Shown: positions 17,407-25,712 of the stretch, in pieces
Numbering within the stretch: the first letter of the stretch is position 1
How the letters are laid out: each line of letters begins with the position of its first letter
Source of the DNA: Pseudoneobacillus sp052180215
Lineage (GTDB): Bacteria; Bacillota; Bacilli; Bacillales; Cytobacillaceae
Length of the DNA: 64,000 nt
Direction of reading: 5' to 3'
Assembly: GCF_052180215.1 (NCBI RefSeq)
Contig: NZ_CP197471.1
Span: forward strand, 2,018,001-2,082,000
Translations under genes and position numbers: made by a program
The notes under the pieces: model-generated
Databases searched by the model: none
The model's input: only the letters and a program-made list of their open reading frames with translations
Told to the model about the DNA's origin: nothing

Positions 17407-18216
17407 TTACAGTTTTTTGCTTTGTTGAAGAAGTTTGGATTCGCCTGTACGTTCCCATTCCTCTACCGTTTTATAGGCATTTTCTGGAGAGTAGCCTTTC
17501 CCAACTAGAACTCCCATAAGAATAAATTCTTGAAGAATGTGTTTAGCATTAATTCCTCTTTTGACGTCCTCTAGTCCTTCTTTCACCAAAAATTCGGTGT
17601 GCTTGATCCATTCATCTGGTGTTTTGCCAGCAACAACGGTGCGACCTAAATTTCTTTCCGCAGCCATTGCTTCTGCTTTGGTCACATGAACCGTACCAAA
17701 TGGATGGTTAGGTGGAGCATAGATCGAATAAAGTTTTAACGGCGTATTTCCTGTATTTGTTAAATTATGCCATGTTCCGGCTGGGATGAAAATCGCGAAA
17801 TCATCAAAGACCTTCCGTTTGAAATCTAAATTTTCTTTTGTCTTACCCATTTGAACAATTCCCTGACCTTGCTCAATCCGTAAGAATTGATCTACATCAG
17901 GATGCATTTCCAAACCAATATCTTCGCCAGCCTTAAGACTCATCAACGTAGTTTGTAAATGTGTTCCTGTCCATAAGGCCGTACGATACGTCTTGTTTTG
18001 CTTTGTTGCCGAATTGATATTTACTACAAATGGTTGTTTCCCATAATCTTTCAACGTTACTCTACTATCATTGTTGGGATAGTAATGGGAATCGTATCTA
18101 CTTGTATGAACGTTTGGATTAGGATAAGTCCAGTTGCCATACTGGTTGCCATAGTTCTGCATAGGAGCATTCACATAATAAGGATATTGATAATAATTAG
18201 GAGGGGTATAGTACAT
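17407..18216 (-). CDS. Tyr-rich cupin, probable spore coat protein
   Basis: 269 residues from the ATG at 18216. An in-frame GTG at 18234 is part of the leader: GAAAGGATTGAG between them is the ribosome binding site, and the promoter leaves no room for the longer form. The first 50 residues are packed with Tyr, Pro and Asn (MYYTPPNYYQYPYYVN), typical of coat cross-linking proteins. A cupin domain follows (about 75-165) with the metal-ligand pattern EMHPDVDQ and, in the second motif, PAGTWHNLTNTG. The C-terminal 90 residues are helical. A near-perfect sigma-K promoter lies upstream, supporting late mother-cell expression and coat location. A catalytic role is uncertain. Confidence 0.8.
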   Translation of the reverse strand: MYYTPPNYYQYPYYVNAPMQNYGNQYGNWTYPNPNVHTSRYDSHYYPNNDSRVTLKDYGKQPFVVNINSATKQNKTYRTALWTGTHLQTTLMSLKAGEDIGLEMHPDVDQFLRIEQGQGIVQMGKTKENLDFKRKVFDDFAIFIPAGTWHNLTNTGNTPLKLYSIYAPPNHPFGTVHVTKAEAMAAERNLGRTVVAGKTPDEWIKHTEFLVKEGLEDVKRGINAKHILQEFILMGVLVGKGYSPENAYKTVEEWERTGESKLLQQSKKL

Positions 18217-18246
18217 ATTTCTCAATCCTTTCACAGGTTATAAAAA

Positions 18247-18273
18247 TATCCTATGCAAATGGGAAAAGAATGT
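18247..18273 (-). promoter_or_regulatory. Strong sigma-K promoter candidate
   Basis: On the minus strand: AC (18273-18272), 16-bp spacer, GCATAGGATA. This is an exact match to AC-N16-gCATAnnnTA. Transcription would start about 24 nt before the ATG at 18216. Confidence 0.65.
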
Positions 18274-18360
18274 ACTTAGAATCAAATAGAATGCTTGAAA
18301 CACATGGATGATTAAATCTTAACAATGATTAATCTTTTTTTCATATATTTTTAAAAATCG

Positions 18361-18486
18361 TTGGTGAAAGCGGTTTGGTTAAAATTTTCAGACAGAGATG
18401 GTGAGCAATTGGCAAAAGAAGGAATTTACCCCGTGAATATCGAATCCAAAACAAAGAGAAAAAAGGGGGATTACATATGGAAGTGA
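18361..18486 (+). pseudogene. Short coding remnant overlapping the GNAT start
   Basis: A TTG-led frame of 41 codons reads MVKAVWLKFSDRDGEQLAKE then GIYPVNIESKTKRKKGDYIWK. Its composition looks like real protein, but there is no ribosome binding site and a stop lies two codons before the TTG. It overlaps the GNAT gene by 10 bp. Probably the tail of a lost gene; family not recognised. Confidence 0.25.
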
Positions 18487-18995
18487 TTGCGGTAACGGAA
18501 CGGCTTGTGTTGAGGGTTTTTGATGAAATAGATGTGGAGGATGCAAAGACATTCTGGGGAGATCAAGAAGTGATGGAGCATTGTCTCGGTTCTTTGCCTC
18601 ACGAGCATCTTCAGAAAGTACTAGCATCCTATGCAGCATGTCACCAGACAAAAGGTCTATCGGTTTATGCGGTAGTAGAAAAGCAGTCGGGAAGAGTTAT
18701 TGGGGCAGCTGGATTTAATGTACAAACAACTCTGGAATCTGTTGAATTGATTTACCATTATGCTAAAAGCGCATGGGGAAAAGGTTACGCTACAGAAGCT
18801 GCATCCGCATGTATTGATTTTGCAAAAAAAAATCCTCAAGTATTCAAGATATACGCATCAGCTGATCCCAAAAATTCTGGTTCATTAAAAATCTTAGAAA
18901 AAATTGGCTTTGAATATAAAGGGACGAAATGGTTTGATGAGACAAACCAGGAAGAGCCTTATTTTGAAATTAATTTGGTACATAGCAGTCTTTAG
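18477..18995 (+). CDS. GNAT family N-acetyltransferase (RimJ/RimL type)
   Basis: 172 residues covering the whole GNAT fold. It starts with the RimJ/RimL-like TERLVLRVFDEIDVEDAKTF. Acetyl-CoA binding motif A is seen around residues 97-115 (KSAWGKGYATEAASACIDFA), and motif B NSGSLKILEKIGFEYKG near the end. ATG has GGGGG upstream. It is flanked by a coding remnant and by repeat element 2. The acceptor substrate cannot be predicted. Confidence 0.85.
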   Translation: MEVIAVTERLVLRVFDEIDVEDAKTFWGDQEVMEHCLGSLPHEHLQKVLASYAACHQTKGLSVYAVVEKQSGRVIGAAGFNVQTTLESVELIYHYAKSAWGKGYATEAASACIDFAKKNPQVFKIYASADPKNSGSLKILEKIGFEYKGTKWFDETNQEEPYFEINLVHSSL

Positions 18996-19032
18996 GAAGC
19001 TCTGGAGAACGGTACCTGCGCTATTTTTGAAA

Positions 19033-19218
19033 CCGAAAGGACACAGGTTCCTTTATTTGTGACAAATAGCCCATTTTGTAGACTTTATAGGACAGAGGAT
19101 CCGCTATTACAAGAAAATAAGAGATTTTTTATTGATTTTTCCTAAATAACGGAATCTGTGTCCTATAAAATGGTAAAATTGGCCATATAGGTATATATAA
19201 CGGATTGTATGTCCGATA
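19033..19218. repeat. Four-palindrome intergenic element, copy 2
   Basis: Forward units at 19033-19056 and 19085-19107, reverse units at 19146-19167 and 19197-19218. A further degenerate half-unit lies at 19005-19023. The last unit ends 20 bp before the next gene. Confidence 0.8.
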
Positions 19219-19238
19219 GCGATTTGAAGGTAGTGAAA

Positions 19239-20246
19239 ATGATGGATGATTTACGTAAAACGATTAATGGATTAAGCGAGGAACGGGCCAAAAGCTTTTT
19301 ATTTCATATCCTGCATCAAATAAAACTTATGAAAACAGCTCCGGAAGCACAAGAGAAAATGTTGGAAAAATTATTCTTTTTATCCGACAACATTGAAGGA
19401 GCGATGAATAGAAATTTCGAAAGAGAATATAAAACGGTCCATTTGGTATGTGGAGAATCTCAAGCGGGTTCTTTAAAAGTAGGGCTGGATCGTGAAAATA
19501 GGGTAATTGGTTTTCCAGATTTCTTTGCGGAAGGACCGATTTGGGAGCTTCATAAAGAGGTTGGACAAAAACATAGGCATGAATGGTTACAGGATCATTT
19601 AACTTATCACAATGATTACTTTGAAGAAGAGTACCAAAAAAGATTTTTAAAAACACTTGCCGAAATAGAGTCAATTCCAGAACATTTACCCATTGTCATT
19701 TGGACGGCTGAAAATGCCAATGAACAAACAGGACTCCGTTATTTCATGTATTTACTAAAGGAAAAACCAAATGAAGTTTTCGTCGTCAACACGACCTTAT
19801 CCTATCAGGATTTGTTCCATTCCAATGAACTTTATGAAGAGGTACATACAGGTGAAGTTCACCCTGAAAAATTAAATTTGATTTTTCAAAAGACAGTCAC
19901 TCAGCCATTGTCAACGGAGGAAAAAATTACATTTGAAGAAGAATGGGTTGAGCTTTCGCATTCTGAAGATATAGTCCGGATTTGGGAAAATAACAAAATC
20001 ATTGCTGCAACGGAAGATAGTTTTGATGAACTCATCATTCGTACTGCCCAAAAAATTCATGCCAAACAAAGTGAAAAGGATTTTATTAAAGCGGGCAGGA
20101 TTATAGGCGAAGTGTTTGCTCAAATCGGAAGTAAGGTAAGTGACGCTTTTTTAGAATATCGGTTGAGAAACTTAGTGTATAAGGGAATTTTTGACATAAA
20201 AGGTGTCCCAAAAGGCATGAGGTATTATAGTGTGAGAATACGGTAA
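19239..20246 (+). CDS. DUF1835 and DUF3658 domain protein
   Basis: 335 residues from the ATG at 19239, which follows GAAGG by 8 nt. The in-frame ATG at 19209 is inside repeat element 2 and has no ribosome binding site. A helical N-terminus (about 1-50) is followed by DUF1835 (about 60-180, starting VHLVCGESQAGSLKVGL) and a C-terminal DUF3658-like part (about 210-330, GEVFAQIGSKVSDAFLEYRL). This pairing recurs in Bacillaceae; function unknown. Cytoplasmic and monocistronic. Confidence 0.78.
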   Translation: MMDDLRKTINGLSEERAKSFLFHILHQIKLMKTAPEAQEKMLEKLFFLSDNIEGAMNRNFEREYKTVHLVCGESQAGSLKVGLDRENRVIGFPDFFAEGPIWELHKEVGQKHRHEWLQDHLTYHNDYFEEEYQKRFLKTLAEIESIPEHLPIVIWTAENANEQTGLRYFMYLLKEKPNEVFVVNTTLSYQDLFHSNELYEEVHTGEVHPEKLNLIFQKTVTQPLSTEEKITFEEEWVELSHSEDIVRIWENNKIIAATEDSFDELIIRTAQKIHAKQSEKDFIKAGRIIGEVFAQIGSKVSDAFLEYRLRNLVYKGIFDIKGVPKGMRYYSVRIR

Positions 20247-20293
20247 GGAAATGCTTGTATAATTTGGCCATAGATTGATTGAATCTGCTAACC

Positions 20294-20320
20294 AAGGTAC
20301 CACCAATGGAGGTACCTTTA
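20294..20320 (+). terminator. Hairpin after the DUF1835 gene
   Basis: AAGGTACC / GGTACCTT stem with a short T-tail. A weak terminator. Confidence 0.45.
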
Positions 20321-20345
20321 TACTAAATTTGATGGAGGAATTTTT

Positions 20346-20579
20346 ATCAAAAAACTAGGACTTATTTTTTTACTATTAGGAATGATAATCACCATTCTTG
20401 GCTCTATACCATTTTTCATTGATTATCCGTTTAATGATTTATCAGAAAATTCAGGCCCGAGCAATTTTTGGGAACTAATCGTTATGAGTGCTTACCAGGC
20501 AAAGGCTATGCCAATTGGTATCATCATGTTGATAGTAGGGGGCGTATTATTTTATAAAAAAAATAGGTCTATGATTTAA
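20346..20579 (+). CDS. Small two-helix membrane protein with apparent ATC start
   Basis: 77 residues if translation begins at ATC (20346), 7 nt after GGAGG. The reading frame then gives xKKLGLIFLLLGMIITILGS, a natural N-terminal membrane helix. The first ATG (20382) would cut that helix in half and has no ribosome binding site. A second helix lies near the C-terminus (IGIIMLIVGGVLFYKKN). Either ATC is used as a rare start codon, or an ATG has mutated and the gene is weakly expressed. No family recognised. Confidence 0.55.
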   Translation: MKKLGLIFLLLGMIITILGSIPFFIDYPFNDLSENSGPSNFWELIVMSAYQAKAMPIGIIMLIVGGVLFYKKNRSMI

Positions 20580-20615
20580 TAGATTTACGTTAGTGCTTTT
20601 AAGGTGTGGATTAGT

Positions 20616-20646
20616 AAAAAGCTCAGAGATAAACCACTCTGAGCTT
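20616..20646. terminator. Bidirectional terminator
   Basis: AAGCTCAGAG / CTCTGAGCTT with A/T-rich flanks, between the convergent small membrane protein and Nudix genes. Confidence 0.65.
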
Positions 20647-20679
20647 AACGACTTTTTAATTTATGAAGTGTTCAACCTT

Positions 20680-21111
20680 TTAAAAATCGATATAAAATGG
20701 TTGTTTGCTTCGGTCTAAGCAATACTCAATTCTTTGTCTGAAATTCCCATAAGTGACCATTTCTAGTGCCTGTTCAATCGGATAGAATTCTACTTCCAAA
20801 CTTTCTGGGGAAGTCGTTAACTGGCCTCCGATTGGCTTAGCTAAGAACAGTGTATTACATATAGAACGATTCACGTTTTGGAAGATTCCACAAAAATGGA
20901 TGATTTCAATATCAATGCCTGTTTCTTCTTTTGTTTCCCTTATGGCAGCATCTTTCAAAGATTCGCCTTCTTCAACCTGTCCACCTGGCATTTCCCATCC
21001 TCTCCTAGGTCCCTTAATTAATAGAATTTCATTTTGGTCATTGAGGACAATCGTGGCTGCGGAAACAATATGCTTAGGTGGAGTGTAGGTTGTTGGTGTT
21101 TCTTGACTCAA
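20680..21111 (-). CDS. Nudix hydrolase
   Basis: 143 residues with a complete Nudix box, GGQVEEGESLKDAAIRETKE followed by ETGID (about residues 43-66). This provides the metal-binding REx2EE core for hydrolysing nucleoside diphosphate-linked compounds. TTG start at 21111 with GAGGGG 6 nt upstream. The substrate cannot be told from sequence. Monocistronic. Confidence 0.87.
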   Translation of the reverse strand: MSQETPTTYTPPKHIVSAATIVLNDQNEILLIKGPRRGWEMPGGQVEEGESLKDAAIRETKEETGIDIEIIHFCGIFQNVNRSICNTLFLAKPIGGQLTTSPESLEVEFYPIEQALEMVTYGNFRQRIEYCLDRSKQPFYIDF

Positions 21112-21262
21112 AAAATCCCCTCATTTCTTTAACAAAATCATGTATAACTACATAAATGCTATTTTTAAAATTTTAACATATATTTCTATTTGTTGTAATA
21201 TTTTGAAACTTATTCAAAAAACTGCTGTATATTTACTAAATGAAAGAGGAGGACGGGTCTTC

Positions 21263-21460
21263 ATGGGGAAACTATTTTTCTATCTATTACTACTTTCATT
21301 GATATTAACCATTGCTGGTTTTGTACTAGGCTATCATAAATGGGGTTACATTTTCGGTTCTCTTTTTGGTGCTCTTGCTTTAGGTGTAGGATATGTATAT
21401 TCAACTATAGATGATCAATATCGTACTAATTATTTAAATACGGATGAAAAAAAGAAATAA
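21263..21460 (+). CDS. Small two-helix membrane protein
   Basis: 65 residues from the ATG at 21263, which has AGAGGAGG upstream. A longer in-frame ATG at 21140 lacks a ribosome binding site. Two hydrophobic helices (about 3-20 and 26-46) are followed by a polar, Lys-ending tail. No family recognised. It precedes the formate dehydrogenase leader but a separate promoter lies between. Confidence 0.6.
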   Translation: MGKLFFYLLLLSLILTIAGFVLGYHKWGYIFGSLFGALALGVGYVYSTIDDQYRTNYLNTDEKKK

Positions 21461-21527
21461 AGGTCTAACGAATGGAGTTAGGAAAATAATGAACCTGATT
21501 CTTTTTCTTTACAACGTTCATAAAAAG

Positions 21528-21556
21528 TTCACAAATTTATTATTTCATGATAATAT
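21528..21556 (+). promoter_or_regulatory. Sigma-A-like promoter of the formate dehydrogenase operon
   Basis: TTCACA (21528-21533), 17-bp spacer, TAATAT (21551-21556). The start would be near 21563, giving a leader of about 290 nt before the channel gene. Confidence 0.45.
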
Positions 21557-21562
21557 ATAAAA

Positions 21563-21741
21563 GGTTTATAGAGTATGGAAAGTTCATTGATGCCAGTTAA
21601 TCATAATTGACTAGACATCCTGTTCTTCCATTTTGTCTATAGCGGGATGGATGGCTAGTATGAGAAAATGCTCAGTTATCAGCCCACTGTAAAACGGTAC
21701 ATGCGTATGGCATGGAAACCGATTTTATGGTGGGCTTTTTT
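21563..21741 (+). promoter_or_regulatory. Structured leader ending in a terminator, candidate riboswitch or attenuator
   Basis: Three successive hairpins can be drawn. The first is a long one closed by CTAG...CTAG with CATCC/GGATG inside (about 21611-21659), the second is TGAG/CTCA (21661-21674). The third is a strong terminator with arms at 21682-21698 and 21718-21735 followed by TTTTTT. The terminator stands 114 nt before the formate channel ATG. It could instead end the upstream small gene, but the long structured stretch before it favours conditional termination. I do not recognise the RNA class. Confidence 0.45.
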
Positions 21742-21854
21742 GCGTTTACATTCTTTTAGTCTATTCATTCCATCGTACAAACGTTTAAAGCAATGGACTA
21801 TTCACCCATTGGATTAACAACATGAATAATATTCAACTAATTGGAGGAAAAAAT

Positions 21855-22667
21855 ATGGCGTTTCATAGTTCGCAGCGTATTGCAGAAATAGCGGTGGATG
21901 CAGGGGCGAAAAAGGCATCCATGCATGCTTTACATGCAATATTATTAGGATTTTTAGGTGGAGCCTTTATTGCATTTGGATTTTTATTGGATATTCGAGT
22001 AATTGCCAATTTACCGGAGGAATGGGGTTCGTTCAGTTCATTATTGGGAGGCGCTGTTTTTCCAGTAGGACTCATGTTAATCATTATCGCAGGCGGAGAA
22101 TTGTTAACAGGAAATATGATGGCACTTCCGATGGCCGTTTTTGCTAAGCGTGCTACCGTAGGACAACTGGCGAGAAATTGGCTTTTAGTTTTAATCAGTA
22201 ACTTTATTGGTGCTGTTTTTGTCGCTTATTTCTTCGGACATGTTCTTGGATTAACCGAAACAGGACCTTTCCTTACGAAAACCGTTGCCATTGCAGAAGC
22301 AAAGATTGACGAATCATTTATAAAAAGCGTCATTTCCGCTATCGGCTGTAACTGGCTGGTTTGTTTAGGTGTTTGGCTGGCATTTGGAGCGGATGATATC
22401 GGTGGAAAAATACTGGCGATTTGGTTCCCCATCATGGCGTTTGTGGCGATTGGTTTTCAGCACGTTGTGGCTAACATGTTTGTTATCCCTGCAGCGATCT
22501 TTGCGGGCCACTTCACATGGGCAGATTATTTCGCAAACTTTGTTCCGGTTCTCATTGGAAATGCAATTGGAGGCGGAGTTTTTGTAGCCTTGATCTATTG
22601 GACCGTTCACAAGGATTCGCTTTTATCACGATCGAATGCAAAATCGATGATCAAGAAGGCTAGCTAA
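21855..22667 (+). CDS. Formate/nitrite transporter family channel
   Basis: 270 residues from the ATG at 21855, which follows GGAGGAAAAAAT; the upstream ATG at 21822 has no such site. Six membrane helices are seen. FNT-family features include the GGEL segment IIIAGGELLTGNMMALPMAV and the later helix region FQHVVANMFVIPAAIFAG. The channel probably carries formate across the membrane for the dehydrogenase encoded next; B. subtilis YrhG occupies the same context. Confidence 0.88.
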   Translation: MAFHSSQRIAEIAVDAGAKKASMHALHAILLGFLGGAFIAFGFLLDIRVIANLPEEWGSFSSLLGGAVFPVGLMLIIIAGGELLTGNMMALPMAVFAKRATVGQLARNWLLVLISNFIGAVFVAYFFGHVLGLTETGPFLTKTVAIAEAKIDESFIKSVISAIGCNWLVCLGVWLAFGADDIGGKILAIWFPIMAFVAIGFQHVVANMFVIPAAIFAGHFTWADYFANFVPVLIGNAIGGGVFVALIYWTVHKDSLLSRSNAKSMIKKAS

Positions 22668-22739
22668 TCACTTAAGAGTTTTTTAGAAAAATATATTTTA
22701 CTAGAATCAATTTTTCTGTTTTTACTAGGAGGACTTATT

Positions 22740-25712
22740 GTGAATGAAAAAGTGAATGTTCTGATTAACGGAACAGCACATGAAGTAGAAAAAGGAACAC
22801 GTATTTTAGATTATTTATTAAAACAAGAAATGGAGCATCCGCATATCTGCTATTCGGAGGTTCTTGGACCCGTCCAAAGCTGTGATACATGTATGTGTGA
22901 AGTAAACGGAAGCATTATGCGTGCCTGTTCCACTGTGGTTGAGGAAGGCATGGATATTTTGACATCTTCTGAGCTTGCAAAAAAAGCTCAAGAGGAAGCC
23001 ATGGACCGCATATTAGAAAACCATTTATTATACTGCACGGTTTGTGACAATAACAACGGCAATTGTCGTGTCCATAATACGGCTGAAATGATGGGAGTAG
23101 AACACCAAACACGTCCTCATCGCTCTAAAGGTTATGAAGTCGATATGTCTCATCCGTTTTATCGCTACGATCCTGATCAATGTATTTTATGTGGCCGTTG
23201 TGTGGAGACCTGTCAGGATCTTCAAGTGAATGAAACGCTAACCATTAACTGGGAAAGCGGACAGCCGCGTGTTTTATGGGACGGAGGAAAAAGCATTAAC
23301 GAATCCTCTTGTGTATCTTGCGGGCAATGTGTGACCGTTTGCCCTTGTAACGCCTTAATGGAAAAATCAATGCTTGGAAATGCAGGTTTCATGTCGGGGA
23401 TTTCTGATGACTTGCTTACACCGATGATTGACATTGTGAAAGCAGTAGAGCCTGATTATCAAACGATTTTTGCCGTATCGGAAGTCGAAGCAGCGATGCG
23501 TGAAACGCGTATTGAAAAAACAAAAACGGTTTGTACGTTCTGTGGTGTTGGCTGTTCCTTTGAAGTGTGGACAAAAGACCGTGAAATTTTGAAAATTGAG
23601 CCATCTGAAAACGCTCCTGTAAACAGTGTTTCGACCTGTGTAAAAGGGAAATTTGGCTGGGATTTTGTTAATTCTCAGGAACGTATTACTTCTCCTTTAA
23701 TACGTAAAGGTGATGTGTTTGTGGAAGCAAGCTGGGATGAGGCGCTTACTCTCGTTGCCGAGAAGCTCGGTGGTATTAAAGATACTTACGGCAGCGATTC
23801 GATTGGTTTTATTTCTTCTTCTAAAATAACAAATGAAGAAAATTACCTTATTCAAAAGGTAGCACGTCAAGTATTTGGAACAAATAATGTCGACAACTGC
23901 TCACGTTATTGCCAGTCACCAGCTTCATGGGGGTTACAGCAAACGGGAGGCATCGGCGGGGACTCAGGAACCATTCAAGATATCGCAAGTGCAGGGCTTG
24001 TTATGTTAGTAGGATGCGCGCCAGCAGAAGGACATCCTGTATTGGCAACCCGTATTAAGCGTGCGCAAAAGCTTCATGGTCAAAAATTAATCACTGTCGA
24101 TGTACGCCGCCATGAAATGGGTGACCGTGCCGACTTGTTCGTTCGTCCAAAACAAGGGACGGACTATGTATGGCTATCGGCTATTACGAAGTATATGATT
24201 GACCAAGGATGGCATGACGAAAAATTTATCACCGAACATGTGAATCACTATGATGAATTTTTGAAAATGATTGAGCCTTATAGTTTAGAAGAGGCCGAAA
24301 AGATGACAGGTATTGCGGAAGAAACCTTAATCCAAATGGCTGAAATGATCCGTGATGCCGATGGAACTGTCATTTGTTGGGGAATGGGTGTCACGCAAAA
24401 TATTGCGGGTTCACACACATCCGTTGCGATTGCGAACCTGCTTTTAGCGACAGGTAACATGATGCGTCCAAACGCGGGTGCCTACCCATTACGCGGACAT
24501 AATAATGTGCAAGGTGCAGCCGATATGGGAACGATGCCAAATATCTTCCCTGGCTATCAATCTGTAACCAATGTTGAAATCCGTGAAAAATTCGAAAAAG
24601 CTTATGGAGTAAAAATTCCTGAAAATCCTGGACTGGATAATATCGAAATGCTTGGAGCTGTTGATAGAGGCGAGATGAAGGCGATGTACATTGCGGGTGA
24701 GGATATGGCATGGGTTGATGCGGACTCGAACCATACACAGGCGATGTTGGAGAAGTTAGAATTCCTTGTTGTTCAAGAAATCTTCTTAACCACAACCGCT
24801 CAATTTGCAGATGTAATTTTGCCTGGTGCTCCGTCACTTGAAAAGGATGGAACGTTTACGAATACTGAACGCCGTGTACAACGCTTATACCAAGCTTTAC
24901 AGCCTCTAGGGGATAGTAAACCAGACTGGTGGATTTTGACAGAGCTTGCTAAAAAGATGGGCTTTGATTGGAATTATACGCATCCAAGTGAGATTTTTGA
25001 TGAAATGGCTAGCTTAACACCTTTCTTCAGTCAGTGTAATTATGATGTTCTCGAAGGGTGGAACAGCTTCCATTGGGGATCACTTGATGGATCCAACACG
25101 CCATTGCTTTTCAAAGATGGCTTTAATTTTCCAGATAAAAAAGCACGTTTCGGATTGTTTGATTATGTTCCGCCAGTGGAGTTCCCTCAGGAATTCGATC
25201 TCGCATTAGATAACGGACGTCTGTTGGAGCACTTCCATGAAGGAAATTTAACACAGAAATCCGAGGGACTAAACTACAAATTCCCAAAAGTGTTTGTGGA
25301 AGTATCTCCGGAACTAGCGAAAGAACGCGGCGTAAAAGACGGTTCACTTGTTCGTCTTGTATCACCGTATGGAGCGATCAAGATACCAGTTCTGGTAACC
25401 GATCGTGTAGAAGGAAAAACGGTTTATGTGCCAATGCACTCTTCAAGCCACGAAAGTGCCGTGAACCTTCTAACCGGTGGGGCAGTGGATGTCGTCACAC
25501 ATACACCAGCCTACAAACAAACGAAAGTGCGGATGGAAGTTCTTGAACTGAAAGGGGAAAATCCGCTTCCAAGGTACAATCCGCGAAATGCAACTCGTAC
25601 TCCGCAAATGGGCCTTGAAATCTATCGTAAATGGGAACGTGGAGATTACGTTCCGATTGCTAGCATCAATGAGCATATTGAGCCTGGTTTGTATGACAGG
25701 AGGAATGCGTAA
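22740..25712 (+). CDS. fdhF: Formate dehydrogenase-like molybdoenzyme, alpha subunit
   Basis: 990 residues. An N-terminal 2Fe-2S ferredoxin-like domain (about 1-80, CYSEVLGPVQSCDTC) and a His/Cys cluster segment (about 90-120) come first. Two 4Fe-4S motifs follow (CILCGRCVETCQ and CVSCGQCVTVCP, about 140-205), then the bis-MGD catalytic domain starting with CTFCGVGC near 264. The position of the Mo ligand is Cys391 in NCSRYCQSP, so it is a Cys, not a Sec enzyme. The following residue is Gln392, where classical formate dehydrogenases have His. GTG start with AGGAGG upstream. The context (channel, DUF1641, FdhD) is that of B. subtilis YrhE. Formate oxidation to CO2 is likely but the His-to-Gln change leaves the substrate unproven. 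Confidence 0.87.
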   Translation: MNEKVNVLINGTAHEVEKGTRILDYLLKQEMEHPHICYSEVLGPVQSCDTCMCEVNGSIMRACSTVVEEGMDILTSSELAKKAQEEAMDRILENHLLYCTVCDNNNGNCRVHNTAEMMGVEHQTRPHRSKGYEVDMSHPFYRYDPDQCILCGRCVETCQDLQVNETLTINWESGQPRVLWDGGKSINESSCVSCGQCVTVCPCNALMEKSMLGNAGFMSGISDDLLTPMIDIVKAVEPDYQTIFAVSEVEAAMRETRIEKTKTVCTFCGVGCSFEVWTKDREILKIEPSENAPVNSVSTCVKGKFGWDFVNSQERITSPLIRKGDVFVEASWDEALTLVAEKLGGIKDTYGSDSIGFISSSKITNEENYLIQKVARQVFGTNNVDNCSRYCQSPASWGLQQTGGIGGDSGTIQDIASAGLVMLVGCAPAEGHPVLATRIKRAQKLHGQKLITVDVRRHEMGDRADLFVRPKQGTDYVWLSAITKYMIDQGWHDEKFITEHVNHYDEFLKMIEPYSLEEAEKMTGIAEETLIQMAEMIRDADGTVICWGMGVTQNIAGSHTSVAIANLLLATGNMMRPNAGAYPLRGHNNVQGAADMGTMPNIFPGYQSVTNVEIREKFEKAYGVKIPENPGLDNIEMLGAVDRGEMKAMYIAGEDMAWVDADSNHTQAMLEKLEFLVVQEIFLTTTAQFADVILPGAPSLEKDGTFTNTERRVQRLYQALQPLGDSKPDWWILTELAKKMGFDWNYTHPSEIFDEMASLTPFFSQCNYDVLEGWNSFHWGSLDGSNTPLLFKDGFNFPDKKARFGLFDYVPPVEFPQEFDLALDNGRLLEHFHEGNLTQKSEGLNYKFPKVFVEVSPELAKERGVKDGSLVRLVSPYGAIKIPVLVTDRVEGKTVYVPMHSSSHESAVNLLTGGAVDVVTHTPAYKQTKVRMEVLELKGENPLPRYNPRNATRTPQMGLEIYRKWERGDYVPIASINEHIEPGLYDRRNA

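Noticed and set aside
24391..24837. 148-codon minus-strand frame inside the formate dehydrogenase gene
   Set aside because: The plus-strand molybdoenzyme domain is clearly the real coding frame; the minus frame has no start site.
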